Below the pieces are notes generated by a model. That model had not been told where the DNA came from. It was given only the letters and a program-made list of their open reading frames with translations, and ran no database searches. A stretch of 39,288 bases of DNA, taken from contig CANLJX010000013.1 in NCBI GenBank assembly GCA_947491545.1, positions 1 through 39,288 of the forward strand. The letters are read 5' to 3'. A program made the position numbers and the translations under genes. This stretch comes from Deltaproteobacteria bacterium (GTDB lineage Bacteria > Bdellovibrionota_C > UBA2361 > OMII01). This document shows, piece after piece, positions 15,577-24,609 of this stretch (its first letter is position 1; each line of letters starts with the position of its first letter).

Positions 15577-16683
15577 ATGCACACCGTAGCACTCTTCGGA
15601 GCGGGAAAGATTGGCGAGGCGATATCAGCTCTCTTAGCCTCTTCGGGGCGCTACACCGTGCGAGTCTGCGACGGAGACATCAATCGCGCCAAAGCGATCG
15701 CACAGCAGTGGAAGTCGTGCGAAGCACACCAGCTCTCTCTCGCTGACCCAGCTTCTATCAAAGCGCTTCTCCAGGGCTGCTCGCTCGTGATGAGCGCCCT
15801 GCCCTTCGCCTGCAACAAAACAGTCGCTCAAGCAGCAGCCGACGTAGGCGTTCACTACGCAGACCTTACCGAAGACGTGGACACGTCGCACTTCATCGCG
15901 AGCCTCGCGACAAAGTCATCAGTTTGCTTCATCCCGCAGTGCGGCATAGCGCCTGGATTCGTCAGTATCGCTGCCGCTCACCTCGTCAAGCTCTTCGACA
16001 AGGTCGACTCGGTGAAGATGAGAGTTGGGGCGCTGCCGATCTACCCAACGAACCGGCTCAAGTACAACCTAACCTGGTCAACCGATGGGTTGATTAACGA
16101 GTATTGCAACCCGTGTGAAGTGATCCTGGACGGGCGGCTGATTAAAGTTCCGCCGCTCGAAGGGTACGAGCGGTTCTCGCTCGACGGCGACGAGTACGAA
16201 ACCTTCCACACCTCAGGCGGACTCGGAACGCTCTGCCACACCCTACATGGCAAGGTGCGCGAGCTAAATTACAAGACGATCCGCTACCCCGGGCACCGCG
16301 ACCTGGTGGCATTTCTGCTTGAAGACCTGCGCTTTCACGACGACCGCGACAGCTTAAAGAAGATCCTTGAGCGTAGCCTCTCCACGACCAAGCAGGACAA
16401 GTGCATGATCCTGGTCGAGGCCACCGGCTACGACCAAGGCAGGTTCTGCCAGAAGACCTACGCCAGCACAGTCTACAACCAGGTAATCTTCGGGCAGCAC
16501 TTCGGAGCGATTCAGGCGACAACTGCCGCCGGAATCTGCGGGGTTATAGACCTCCTGCTGGAAGGGCAATTCAAAGGGAAGCGCGGTCTGATCAAGACCG
16601 AAGAGATCCCACTGCTCGACTTCCTCGGGAACGAATTCGGGCGCATATTTCGCGACGAGAAGGCACTGAAGGGCCTGTCGTAG
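15577..16683 (+). CDS. Saccharopine dehydrogenase family protein
   Basis: The N-terminus VALFGAGKIGEAISALLASSG is a NAD(P)-binding Rossmann fold, followed by VRVCDGDINRAKAIA and VMSALPFACNKTVAQAAADVGVHYADL, the typical LYS9/saccharopine dehydrogenase sequence. PQCGIAPGFVSIAAAHLV and LPIYPTNRLKYNLTWSTDGLINEY are also hallmarks of this family. The usual reaction is oxidation of saccharopine to glutamate plus aminoadipate semialdehyde; relatives act on carboxynorspermidine, so the substrate is not certain. Convergent neighbour is an ornithine-type aminotransferase, which could act on the same kind of omega-amino or semialdehyde compounds. AAAGG precedes the ATG. A GGNNCC hexamer tract follows the stop. 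Confidence 0.85.
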   Translation: MHTVALFGAGKIGEAISALLASSGRYTVRVCDGDINRAKAIAQQWKSCEAHQLSLADPASIKALLQGCSLVMSALPFACNKTVAQAAADVGVHYADLTEDVDTSHFIASLATKSSVCFIPQCGIAPGFVSIAAAHLVKLFDKVDSVKMRVGALPIYPTNRLKYNLTWSTDGLINEYCNPCEVILDGRLIKVPPLEGYERFSLDGDEYETFHTSGGLGTLCHTLHGKVRELNYKTIRYPGHRDLVAFLLEDLRFHDDRDSLKKILERSLSTTKQDKCMILVEATGYDQGRFCQKTYASTVYNQVIFGQHFGAIQATTAAGICGVIDLLLEGQFKGKRGLIKTEEIPLLDFLGNEFGRIFRDEKALKGLS

Positions 16684-16724
16684 CCGCCCACCTGTCTCTA
16701 CCTAACGCCCCCCTCACGGTCGCC

Positions 16725-16845
<121 letters not shown>

Positions 16846-16874
16846 GTGTTGTAGGCGAGGAGAGAAAAAGCCGA

Positions 16875-18119
16875 CTATGCTTCCTCAAGCACTTTAATGA
16901 TCCGATCAAGCGCGAGATCTAGATCTTGCTTCGAGATAGTGAGCGGTGGTGCCAGGCGGATAGTTTGAACCCGGGTGTCTTTGCACAGCACGCCGGCATA
17001 CTTAATCTTCTTGCAGAAATCTTTGGCAGTGCCCGCAGCGGGATCTATATCGAACCCGATCATAAGGCCTTTTCCGCGAACCTCTTTCACGACACGCGAC
17101 TTCATCCCCTTCAGCCGCATCAAGGCATGCGCCCCGAGCTCAGCAGCGCGCTCGTGCGGCTTCTCTTCGCGTATTAAAGCGATAACCTCGCGCGCGATCG
17201 CGCACGCAAAAGGGTTGCCGCCGAAAGTGCTGCCGTGAGTTCCTGGAGTAAAGACCTTCATCACATCAGCGTTGGCGGCGATGCACGAGATCGGGATAAT
17301 CCCTCCGCCCAGCGACTTGCCGAGGATGTACATGTCTGGATGCACCCCTTCGTGCTGGCATGCAAACACTTTGCCAGCTCGACAGAGCCCGGTCTGAATC
17401 TCGTCAGCAACCATCAAGATCTTCCGCCGTGTACAGATCTCTCTTAGGTTCTTGAGGAAGCCTGTTGGCGGGATGATCACCCCACCTTCGCCGAGGATCG
17501 GCTCGAAGATGATGCCGGCTGTGTATTCGTTGATGGCATCCTCAACCGCAGCCGGGTTGCCGAACTCCACCATCCGGAATCCTCCGGTGAATGGCCCGAA
17601 GCCCTTCTGGCTGAGTGGCGAGGAGCTAAATCCAACGATCGTTGTCGTGCGGCCGTGGAAGTTGTCCTTGAACACTAGGATCTCAGCGCGGTTCTCTGGG
17701 ATGCCCTTGACGTCGTACCCCCACTTTCGGACCGCTTTGACAGCGGTCTCAACCGCCTCGGCGCCTGAGTTCATCAGGAGCACTTTGTCCATGCCGCAGA
17801 GCTCCGCCAGCTCCTTGCACAGGTAGGCCACCGAATCGGCGTAGTAGGCACGGCTGACAAGAGTAAGAGTGTCAAGCTGTTCGTGAGCAACCTTAGTGAT
17901 GCGAGGATTCTGGTGGCCAAAGTTGAGAGCGCTGTAGGCGCTCAGGCAGTCGATGTAGCGGTGACCGTCGACGTCCTCGACCCAGGCGTTCTGCCCTGAA
18001 CGGATAACCACCTCGAGCGGCGCGTAGTTCTGGGCAGAGTACGCCTCCGTCATCTCGATTAGTTCTCGGGACTTCTGGTAGTCGTTCGACATAGCTGAGG
18101 AGAGAGGTTTCATGACCAT
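16875..18119 (-). CDS. rocD: Ornithine--oxo-acid aminotransferase
   Basis: A class III PLP-dependent aminotransferase of 414 residues. The family order is intact: NYAPLEVVIRSGQNAWVEDVDGHRYIDCLSAYSALNFGH, LLMNSGAEAVETAVKAVRKWGY, the FHGRTTTIVGFS loop, EPILGEGGVIIPPTGFLK, VADEIQTGLCRAGK with the cofactor-ring Asp, ILGKSLGGGIIPIS with the PLP lysine, and HGSTFGGNPFACAIA. SAYSALNFGHQ and the GLCRAG segment are typical of ornithine aminotransferase, which makes glutamate semialdehyde. ATG at 18117-18119 is chosen because AGGTG lies 6 bp upstream; the ATG at 18092 is an alternative. It lies 122 bp downstream of asnS on the same strand. Confidence 0.9.
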   Translation of the reverse strand: MVMKPLSSAMSNDYQKSRELIEMTEAYSAQNYAPLEVVIRSGQNAWVEDVDGHRYIDCLSAYSALNFGHQNPRITKVAHEQLDTLTLVSRAYYADSVAYLCKELAELCGMDKVLLMNSGAEAVETAVKAVRKWGYDVKGIPENRAEILVFKDNFHGRTTTIVGFSSSPLSQKGFGPFTGGFRMVEFGNPAAVEDAINEYTAGIIFEPILGEGGVIIPPTGFLKNLREICTRRKILMVADEIQTGLCRAGKVFACQHEGVHPDMYILGKSLGGGIIPISCIAANADVMKVFTPGTHGSTFGGNPFACAIAREVIALIREEKPHERAAELGAHALMRLKGMKSRVVKEVRGKGLMIGFDIDPAAGTAKDFCKKIKYAGVLCKDTRVQTIRLAPPLTISKQDLDLALDRIIKVLEEA

Positions 18120-18241
18120 ACGTGCACCTATAGTATACCGCAGTCCGACTTATCGCGACTACTGAAGAAGAACGACATGACTTTTGGGCCTTCGGAGCCC
18201 TAGATTTCGCCCCCAAAACCGCAAAAAATTGGCCGAAGCCC

Positions 18242-19639
18242 CTAAAACTTCGCAAACCCCGGGAAGCGCGGGAACGGAATCACATCGCGTATGTTCTGCA
18301 TACCCGTCACGTACATCAGGAGCCGCTCGAAGCCGAGACCGAAGCCCGCGTGCGGCACAGTACCGAATTTGCGCAGCTCGAGGTACCACCAGTAGGCAGA
18401 CTCATCGAGCCCCATCGCCCTGATCTTCTCGAGCAGCACGTCGTGCCGCTCCTCTCTCTGCGAGCCGCCAACGATCTCTCCGAGGCGCGGCACTAACACG
18501 TCCATCGCGCGCACCGTCTTTCCGTCCTCATTGAGACGCATGTAGAAGGCCTTTATCTCCTTGGGGTAGTTAACTACGGTTACTGGGCCCTTCACGTGCT
18601 CATCTGTCAGGTACCGCTCATGCTCAGACTGTAGATCGATCCCCCATGAGACAGGATACTCGAAGCTCTTGCCGCTGCGCTGCAGAATCGAGATCGCTTC
18701 TGTGTAGTCGAGGTGCGTGAACTTTGATTCCACCACAGCTTGGAGGTTCTCAACGTGCCCCGGCTGCGCCCACTCCTGAGAGGCGAGCAACTCAAGCTCC
18801 TTCGGACACTTCTCAAGCAGCTCCCGGATCACCGCCTGCACGAAATCCTGTGCGAGCGCCATGTTGTCCTCTAGCTCGTAGAAGGCCATTTCAGGCTCGA
18901 TCATCCAAAACTCTGCCAGGTGGCGAGTGGTATTTGAGTTCTCTGCCCGGAACGTCGGCCCGAAGGTATAGATCTTTGAGATCCCCATAGCACAGATCTC
19001 GCCCTCAAGCTGTCCGGAGACCGTTAGGCTGGCTGGCTCATTGAAGAAGTCTTCGGAGTAGTCGACCCTGCCGTTGACTCGGGGTGGCGCGTCGATGTTG
19101 AGCGTCGTGACGTGGAACATCTGCCCCGCCCCCTCGCAGTCTGACGTGCTAATGATCGGAGTGTTGAGATAGAAAAATCCGCGCTCCTGGAAGAAGCGGT
19201 GCACCGCGAACGATGCAGCCGAGCGCATTCGCAGCACAGCCCCCATCGTGGCGGTGCGCGGACGAAGGTGCAGCACCTCGCGCAGGAACTCGAGCGAGTG
19301 GGCTTTCTTCTGAAGCGGGAACTGCTCGGGATCGGCTTCGCCAACCAGCTCAAGCTGTTTCACCTGGAACTCGTACTTCTGGCCCTTGGCTGGCGAGAGC
19401 ACGAGCTCCCCTGCTGCCCGGATTGAAGCCCCTGTCGAGAGCTTTGCAGCAACTGCCTGGTAGTCGGGGCTCGTCGGATCGAGAACCAGCTGCAAGTTTC
19501 CAACGCTCGTTCCATCAGATAGCTCGATGAACGAGACGCGCTTCGACTGCCGGTGGGTCCGTATCCAGCCACCGACTTCGGTCTGGCCGACAGGAACCCG
19601 ATCTTCAAGGATATCGCGAATGGAGGTTGGACGAGGCAT
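18242..19639 (-). CDS. asnS: Asparagine--tRNA ligase
   Basis: A class IIb synthetase of 465 residues. The N-terminal OB-fold anticodon-binding domain includes VGGWIRTHRQSKRVSFIELSDGT. The catalytic domain has the class II motifs: FFYLNTPIISTSDCEGAGQMF (motif 1 and substrate region), FRAENSNTTRHLAEFWMIEPEMAF (motif 2; the NTTRHL sequence separates AsnS from AspS and LysS), and GFGLGFERLLMYVTGMQNIRDVIPFPR (motif 3). The length is normal. On the minus strand the 3' flank has a short GGC-TTCG-GCC stem followed by AATTTTTT, a weak terminator. tRNA-Pro lies about 100 bp upstream on the same strand. Confidence 0.97.
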   Translation of the reverse strand: MPRPTSIRDILEDRVPVGQTEVGGWIRTHRQSKRVSFIELSDGTSVGNLQLVLDPTSPDYQAVAAKLSTGASIRAAGELVLSPAKGQKYEFQVKQLELVGEADPEQFPLQKKAHSLEFLREVLHLRPRTATMGAVLRMRSAASFAVHRFFQERGFFYLNTPIISTSDCEGAGQMFHVTTLNIDAPPRVNGRVDYSEDFFNEPASLTVSGQLEGEICAMGISKIYTFGPTFRAENSNTTRHLAEFWMIEPEMAFYELEDNMALAQDFVQAVIRELLEKCPKELELLASQEWAQPGHVENLQAVVESKFTHLDYTEAISILQRSGKSFEYPVSWGIDLQSEHERYLTDEHVKGPVTVVNYPKEIKAFYMRLNEDGKTVRAMDVLVPRLGEIVGGSQREERHDVLLEKIRAMGLDESAYWWYLELRKFGTVPHAGFGLGFERLLMYVTGMQNIRDVIPFPRFPGFAKF

Positions 19640-19740
19640 GAGGTCACTCCTGTCCGGAGCGGGCAGCTGGGGTCGGTCTCCAGCCTGCGCGGAGGCAGCT
19701 GCCTGTCGGCACTCCGGCTACAAAAACAAAGAAAAAAGAA

Positions 19741-19815
19741 TCGGGGTGACAAGATTCGAACTTGCGACCTCTAGTTCCCAAAACTAGCGCTCTAGCCGGG
19801 CTGAGCTACACCCCG
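19741..19815 (-). tRNA. tRNA-Pro (anticodon TGG)
   Basis: On the minus strand CGGGGTG pairs with CACCCCG. The anticodon stem CTAGT/ACTAG encloses TTTGGGA (anticodon TGG), and the T arm has AGTTCGAAT. The discriminator is A and the CCA tail is not encoded. Confidence 0.96.
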
Positions 19816-19914
19816 ATGACCGACGACCCGCGAGGTTAGCCGCTTCACGGAGAGGAAGCAAGTTCCCGTTGTTTTTAGCTGATTGGCGGGTGATTATACC
19901 GCCGGAGGATACCG

Positions 19915-20301
19915 ATGATGCCCATCCAGACCCGAGAAAGCACAGCAAAAGAAGCGCCGCAGGGGAGCTACGTAGTGCTGCGAGTGCCTGAACTAGAGCG
20001 CTCGGCGAATTTTTACCGCGCTCTGGGCCTGGAGCTCACAGAAGAAAAACATGGCGAGGGACCGGTCCACTACTCATTTCCCCTGGCAGCTGATGTGGTT
20101 TGTGAACTGTATCCGCTACGAGCTGGCAGCCTTGCTCCTGTTACGGGGATCCGGCTTGGGTTCGCGGTTCTGGATCCGGAAGCAGTCCGAGCGGAGCTGG
20201 CACGCTCCGGCTACAGCGTCTCAGATGGCCACACTCCAGGGTCATTCGTCGTCGTTGATCCGAGCGGAAATCAGGTGGAAGTAGCGCCCAGAGCAGCCTA
20301 G
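19915..20301 (+). CDS. VOC (glyoxalase/bleomycin-resistance-like) family protein
   Basis: The 128-residue protein has the paired beta-alpha-beta-beta-beta layout of the vicinal oxygen chelate fold. YVVLRVPELERSANFYRALGLELTEEKHGEG opens the first module; the second ends with GYSVSDGHTPGSFVVVDPSGNQVEV, the standard D-P-x-G-N-x-(V/I)-E ending whose Glu is a usual metal ligand. Which reaction it catalyses, or whether it only binds a ligand, cannot be told. GGAGG sits 7 bp before the ATG at 19915. The next gene, a FAD monooxygenase, starts 7 bp after the stop, so the two are almost certainly one operon. Confidence 0.88.
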   Translation: MMPIQTRESTAKEAPQGSYVVLRVPELERSANFYRALGLELTEEKHGEGPVHYSFPLAADVVCELYPLRAGSLAPVTGIRLGFAVLDPEAVRAELARSGYSVSDGHTPGSFVVVDPSGNQVEVAPRAA

Positions 20302-20308
20302 CGCCAAC

Positions 20309-21412
20309 ATGCAAAAGAAAGATTTGCTCATCGTTGGGGCCGGTCCTGCCGGCCTGTCGTTGTCATCAGCCCTGATGCCAGACATGGCTGTCACCTGCAT
20401 ATCAGAGCGCCCGAGCCAAAAAGCATCTCACTCTCGAGCCACCGGCATTCAGCCACGTACCCTTGAATTACTCCACTCAAGCGGCATCCTCGATGCGGTG
20501 CGCCGCGAGGCTGTAACTCTCAGGGGCAATATCATTTACCTCGATGGCGAGCGGCTGCGCGCCTTATCTTTCTTCGACCCGGCAAGCGGAGAGCACGGCT
20601 TGTCGCTAGACCAACGCCGAATTGAGTCACTCCTGGCCGAGCAGCTGGAAAGAAACGGCCGCTCGATTGAGTGGGGCACATCCCTCGTCGACCTCGAGGA
20701 TCTTGGCCACTTCGTGCGCGCGGAGATCCAGCGCGAGAATGGCTCAGTCGAACAGTGGCGCTGCCGTCGTGTCGTTGGCTGCGATGGTGGTCGAAGCGCA
20801 GTGCGAAAGCTTGCGAAGATTGAGTTTCCAGGACACACCTACGAGGAGCGCAGTTTTGTGCTCGACGTGCTCGTGCAAGGCGCGCTAGAGCCGGGCTACA
20901 TGCACTTCTTTGTTGGCAAAGAGAGTCGGCTAGTGCTCGTTCCCCTAAATGACCGTGGAACGTTCAAGGCTAGTGGTGCCTTGCCTCCAGGCAAAACTGG
21001 CACGCTTGAGCAGCAGTTCCGCGAGATGGTGGCGCTGCATGGGCGCGGGCGTCTCTCCGTAGAGCCGCTCACTCCACTTACAACCTACGTGATGCATGCG
21101 AGACTTGCCGACACATTTCGGATTGAAGATCGGATTTTCCTGTGTGGTGACGCAGCACACATCTTTCCGCCAAACGGAGGACAGGGCATGAACCTAGCCC
21201 TTGAGGACGCGCACGATCTTGCCACGGCCTTAAACCTCTTCGCGCAATCAAAAGAGAGAAGGCACCTTGAGGCATACTCCGAGCGCCGCGAAGAGGCGCG
21301 CAGGGCACTTGAGTCCGTGTGTGCTGCGAAGGATCGTTACTCGTACGAGTCGCTTCTGTCCGGTGTCAACTTCGCCACTGAGCAGGAGCGAATCCGACAG
21401 GAGGAGCTTTAA
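20309..21412 (+). CDS. FAD-dependent monooxygenase (PHBH-like)
   Basis: The N-terminus LLIVGAGPAGLSLSSALM is the dinucleotide-binding GxGxxG motif. TGIQPRTLELLHSSGILD and the middle motif VVGCDGGRSAVRKLAKIEFPG (DG motif) follow. FLCGDAAHIFPPNGGQGMNLALEDAHDLATAL is the GD motif that binds the FAD ribityl chain. This set defines the aromatic-ring hydroxylase group (FAD_binding_3). It likely hydroxylates an aromatic or polyketide-like compound with NAD(P)H and O2; the substrate is unknown. At 367 residues it lacks the thioredoxin-like C-terminal domain of larger members. It is coupled to the VOC gene upstream. Confidence 0.9.
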   Translation: MQKKDLLIVGAGPAGLSLSSALMPDMAVTCISERPSQKASHSRATGIQPRTLELLHSSGILDAVRREAVTLRGNIIYLDGERLRALSFFDPASGEHGLSLDQRRIESLLAEQLERNGRSIEWGTSLVDLEDLGHFVRAEIQRENGSVEQWRCRRVVGCDGGRSAVRKLAKIEFPGHTYEERSFVLDVLVQGALEPGYMHFFVGKESRLVLVPLNDRGTFKASGALPPGKTGTLEQQFREMVALHGRGRLSVEPLTPLTTYVMHARLADTFRIEDRIFLCGDAAHIFPPNGGQGMNLALEDAHDLATALNLFAQSKERRHLEAYSERREEARRALESVCAAKDRYSYESLLSGVNFATEQERIRQEEL

Positions 21413-21437
21413 GACTCTCGCCACGTTCCCTCTCTGC

Positions 21438-21938
21438 CTACCGCAGACGTAAAACCTGGTCTCTGCCCCGCTCTTCCTCCACCACTACCTCCTGCTGTGA
21501 TATACTTCGCACCACAGACTGCCCCCCAATCCGCGTGCCCTCACGCAGCATGAAGCCCAAGCCGCTTGCGTCCTCTACAGAGGCGCCGAAGCGCCCTTCG
21601 ACGTCACGCACGATTGCCACCAAACGGAGCTGTGATAGTTCAAGCTGCTCAAGGCTTGGGCGCTCACCGGGCTTGCTGCTACGCCTCGCCGCACGGATGA
21701 ACGGATCCCGGAGCGGCTCCTCACTTGCAGACTCGCTCTGCTCCTTCTTTGTCTCGGCTTTCGTTCGCTTTGCGCCCTTCGGGGTGCGCTGAGCTTTTGG
21801 ACCTGCCTCGCCAGAGCTTAGCGAAACGAACTGGGCAGGTCTCGGCTCGCTACGGTGATCGAGCAGGTAGCCAATACCAAGTATAGCCATGGCGGTAGCG
21901 CCGATAGCAACGTTTCGGATGGAGGCGGATTGAGCCAT
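21438..21938 (-). CDS. PilP-like type IV pilus assembly protein
   Basis: The 166-residue protein begins with one membrane anchor (IRNVAIGATAMAILGIGYLL), continues with a charged Lys/Glu linker (about 45-75), then DPFIRAA and LEQLELSQLRLVAIVRDVEGRFGASVEDASGLGFMLREGTRIG. The order D-P-F, then L-S-Q-L-R-L-V-G-I-like strand, then G-x-x-x-R-x-G-x-x-I-G matches the PilP family, which links the inner-membrane PilNO complex to the secretin PilQ. Family members are often lipoproteins; here the anchor has no lipobox. It lies 3 bp downstream of the comM stop on the same strand. No pilM, pilN, pilO or pilQ is adjacent. Confidence 0.72.
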   Translation of the reverse strand: MAQSASIRNVAIGATAMAILGIGYLLDHRSEPRPAQFVSLSSGEAGPKAQRTPKGAKRTKAETKKEQSESASEEPLRDPFIRAARRSSKPGERPSLEQLELSQLRLVAIVRDVEGRFGASVEDASGLGFMLREGTRIGGQSVVRSISQQEVVVEEERGRDQVLRLR

Positions 21939-21941
21939 CGG

Positions 21942-23507
21942 TTACGCTGCTGCCTCCCTCCTGGCTGCTTGTGAGCGCACCAGAGGCGTGCCCCCGCTCA
22001 AGATATTAGAGAGCCTGTCGAGAGACCGGTACGAGACGGCCTCCGCTACCATCTCGTCTGACACCTCGTCGGTGCCGCTTAAGTCAGCGATTGTGCGCGC
22101 CACTCGCAGCACTCGCGTGTAGCCGCGAGCGCTCAAGCCGAGCCGCTTTACGGCCTCGCTCAGCAGCGTGCGCCCACCTGAAGAGATGTTGAGCTGCGCC
22201 CGCAGCATGCCGTCGGAGACCTCGGCGTTAAGCACCGCCTGGCGTGAGAGCTGCCGTTCACGAGCCGCGAAGACGCTCTCTGCTGGGGGCGAAGCTCCAG
22301 CCACCGTGCGAGCGGGTGACCACACCAATCGATCGATATCAACCGCCTCAAGCTCGACGTGCAGATCGATGCGGTCGAGGATCGGCTGAGAGAGCTTTGC
22401 AACGTAGTCGCGGATGGCGTGGTGTGAACAGCGGCAGCCTCCCCCTTTCGTTCCGAACCGCCCACACGGACACGGGTTCATCGCCGCTATGAGCTGAAAG
22501 CGTGCCGGGTAGTTGAGCGACGCTTTTGCTCGCGCTACCTGCACCCATCCAGTCTCAAGGGGTGAGCGCATCGCTTCGACCGTGCTGCGCCGGAACTCAG
22601 GAAACTCATCGAGGAAAAGCACGCCGCGGTGCGCGAGGCTCACCTCTCCTGGTCGAGGCATCGTGCCGCCCCCGATCAAGCCAGCGTCGCTTATGACGTA
22701 GTGCGGCGAGCGGAATGGCCTGACTCCGGCAAGGATCGGCGCAGTGCGCTGGCCAGCAATGCTGTGTATCCGGAGCACCTCTAGGATCTCGCTCCCGCTC
22801 AGGGGCGGCAGGAGCGAGGCGAGCCGCTCAGCGAGCATGCTTTTGCCGCAGCCGGGCGGGCCGATCATGAGCAGGTTGTGGCCCCCTGCAGCGGCAATTG
22901 CCAGCGCCCTTTTCGCCCCCTCCTGCCCCAAGACATCATCGAGGGCCTTGGCGAAAGCATGCGGCTCACTTGCTGGCTTGTCGGCGTAGGTTGGCTTCTC
23001 TCTCCCGCTTAGCACTCGCAATGCCTGTGGCAACGATGAGACTGGAATGGCCCTGACACCGTTAACTACCGCTGCTTCGCTGCAGTTGGCGGACGGCACC
23101 ATGATGTGCTCGAAGCCAGCTTGAGCAGCCGCTAGCGCGTGCGCTGTGAGCCCTGGAGTCTCTTTTACCTCTCCAGTGAGGGAGAGCTCGCCGACAGCAG
23201 CCACCTTGTCTAGGGCTGACTGCGCGAGCCCTCCGGCTGCACAAGCCAACGCGAGCGCGATCGGCAGGTCAAAGGCAGCGCTCTCCTTCCTCACCTCTGC
23301 GGGGGCCAGGTTGACCAGGATAATTCCGGGTACGTCGTAGCCAGAGTGCTGCAACGCAGTCAGGATTCGGTCGCGCGATTCACGCACTGCGGCTCCTCCG
23401 AGACCGAGGATGGTGAACTTTGCGCTGCCGTTCTTGACGTGAATTTCGGCATCAACCGGAACGGCGTCTAGGCCAACGATGCAGCTTGTGTGAGAGGTTG
23501 CAAACAT
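21942..23507 (-). CDS. comM: YifB/ComM family Mg-chelatase-like AAA+ ATPase
   Basis: The order is N-terminal Lon-protease-like domain (GLDAVPVDAEIHVKNG, then FTILGLGGAAVRESRDRILTAL), Mg-chelatase AAA+ core (MIGPPGCGKSMLAERLASLLPPL, Walker A; GVLFLDEFPEF, Walker B; NPCPCGRFG with a CRCS pair) and a C-terminal helical domain. ComM proteins are helicases that promote branch migration during natural transformation. The start is placed at ATG 23505-23507 because the protein then opens MFATSHTSCIVGLDAVPVDA; the track's 605-residue version adds 84 residues that overlap the divergent gene's promoter and start. The pilP-like gene follows after 3 bp, which links DNA uptake pili and recombination. Confidence 0.92.
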   Translation of the reverse strand: MFATSHTSCIVGLDAVPVDAEIHVKNGSAKFTILGLGGAAVRESRDRILTALQHSGYDVPGIILVNLAPAEVRKESAAFDLPIALALACAAGGLAQSALDKVAAVGELSLTGEVKETPGLTAHALAAAQAGFEHIMVPSANCSEAAVVNGVRAIPVSSLPQALRVLSGREKPTYADKPASEPHAFAKALDDVLGQEGAKRALAIAAAGGHNLLMIGPPGCGKSMLAERLASLLPPLSGSEILEVLRIHSIAGQRTAPILAGVRPFRSPHYVISDAGLIGGGTMPRPGEVSLAHRGVLFLDEFPEFRRSTVEAMRSPLETGWVQVARAKASLNYPARFQLIAAMNPCPCGRFGTKGGGCRCSHHAIRDYVAKLSQPILDRIDLHVELEAVDIDRLVWSPARTVAGASPPAESVFAARERQLSRQAVLNAEVSDGMLRAQLNISSGGRTLLSEAVKRLGLSARGYTRVLRVARTIADLSGTDEVSDEMVAEAVSYRSLDRLSNILSGGTPLVRSQAARREAAA

Positions 23508-23647
23508 ACCAATCGGGTGTTCGGATGCCGCCCAATTTTGTTGCCTCGGCACGGTACGGGTTGTGCTTTTAAAGAGTCGAATTTGGAAGCTCGGGGCTGA
23601 TTCCAGCCACTTAACGGTTTTGTACGGCAAGATTTTCCGTTCCTTAC

Positions 23648-24481
23648 ATGGCATCAGAGGCAGAAAAAACTCAGGGGAGCAAAGATAGCCTGGCGCGCGA
23701 TATCTGGGGGCGCATCCCCCCGGAGGAGCGGCTTGAGGTTTTAGCCGATGCTCAAGCAAAGGGTGTTCAGGCCGCGTTGCTCCTGCTCTTGATGGCGTTC
23801 AGCGTGGCTCTGGGCTTCAAGCGCCCCTGGATCTTCTTTAGCTCGCTGCTGCTGGCCCCCTTCGCTTTCCAGATCATGTCTTCGAAGGCCTGGAACATGG
23901 CGAAAGCACGCCCGATGCTTGAATACGCCGCCGCTCGTGCCACCGCACGCCTCTTCGCCCTGAACGCAGGCGCCCGCAGTGTTGAGCCTGCGCTCATGTT
24001 CCGCGCCGAACTGCAGCCCAGCGTCGCAGGAGATGACTTCGACATCACCGATGAAGAGCTGCTTGAGAAGCCCACCGCCAAGCCAGTTTGGGTGAGCCTA
24101 TTCGCCGACACGATCGTGATCGCTGCCGAAGGCCCCAAGGGCGCAAGGCTTGAGCTGGCCCACTCGCTCTTCGCTAACTTCTCCATCACCGCGGAAGGCT
24201 TCGAAGAGGGCGATGAATCCGGCTCAAAGAGGCTCTCAATCGAAGTGGAGTCACGCCCTGGAACGGTATCTCGCTGGACACTCGACTCCCGTCATCCGGC
24301 AACGCTTCTGGCATGTGAGCGCCGCGCCAAGGCCTATATAGTCCGCCACCAGCGTGAGCTAGAAGAGCAAGAGCGCCGCAACCTTGAGCGACAGCAGCGC
24401 GACCAAGAGCGCCTGATAGCATCGAGACCACGCGCCGCTCAGATCGGGCTAGGGTCACCGTCAGCCTCGGCCCCAGCGTGA
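23648..24481 (+). CDS. Membrane protein of unknown function
   Basis: I do not recognise this 277-residue protein. The N-terminus is soluble and acidic (about 1-35). A long hydrophobic stretch (about 36-80) follows, probably two helices around LLLLLMAFSVALGF and WIFFSSLLLAPFAF. The rest looks like a small beta-rich domain (VSLFADTIVIAAEGPKGARLELAHSLF, RLSIEVESRPGTVSRWTL) that could be a PH-like fold, ending in a charged coiled-coil helix rich in Glu, Arg and Gln. The codon use resembles its neighbours, so it is a genuine gene. It is divergent from comM. Confidence 0.7.
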   Translation: MASEAEKTQGSKDSLARDIWGRIPPEERLEVLADAQAKGVQAALLLLLMAFSVALGFKRPWIFFSSLLLAPFAFQIMSSKAWNMAKARPMLEYAAARATARLFALNAGARSVEPALMFRAELQPSVAGDDFDITDEELLEKPTAKPVWVSLFADTIVIAAEGPKGARLELAHSLFANFSITAEGFEEGDESGSKRLSIEVESRPGTVSRWTLDSRHPATLLACERRAKAYIVRHQRELEEQERRNLERQQRDQERLIASRPRAAQIGLGSPSASAPA

Positions 24482-24609
24482 ATACAACGCCGTTTCCCAA
24501 AAAGCCCCCTCTTCTAGCCACTCTAGCTAACCTTTAGAGCACCACCCCCCCGCGCGGGAAGCATCATAATCGATGCGTAATCTCTCTATTCTTAGCGCAG
24601 GTTTTAGCC

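Noticed and set aside
23508-23759. N-terminal extension of ComM to 605 residues
   Set aside because: The extra 84 residues overlap the divergent gene's start and are unlike any ComM N-terminus; the family start MFATSHTSCIVGLDAV is at 23507.
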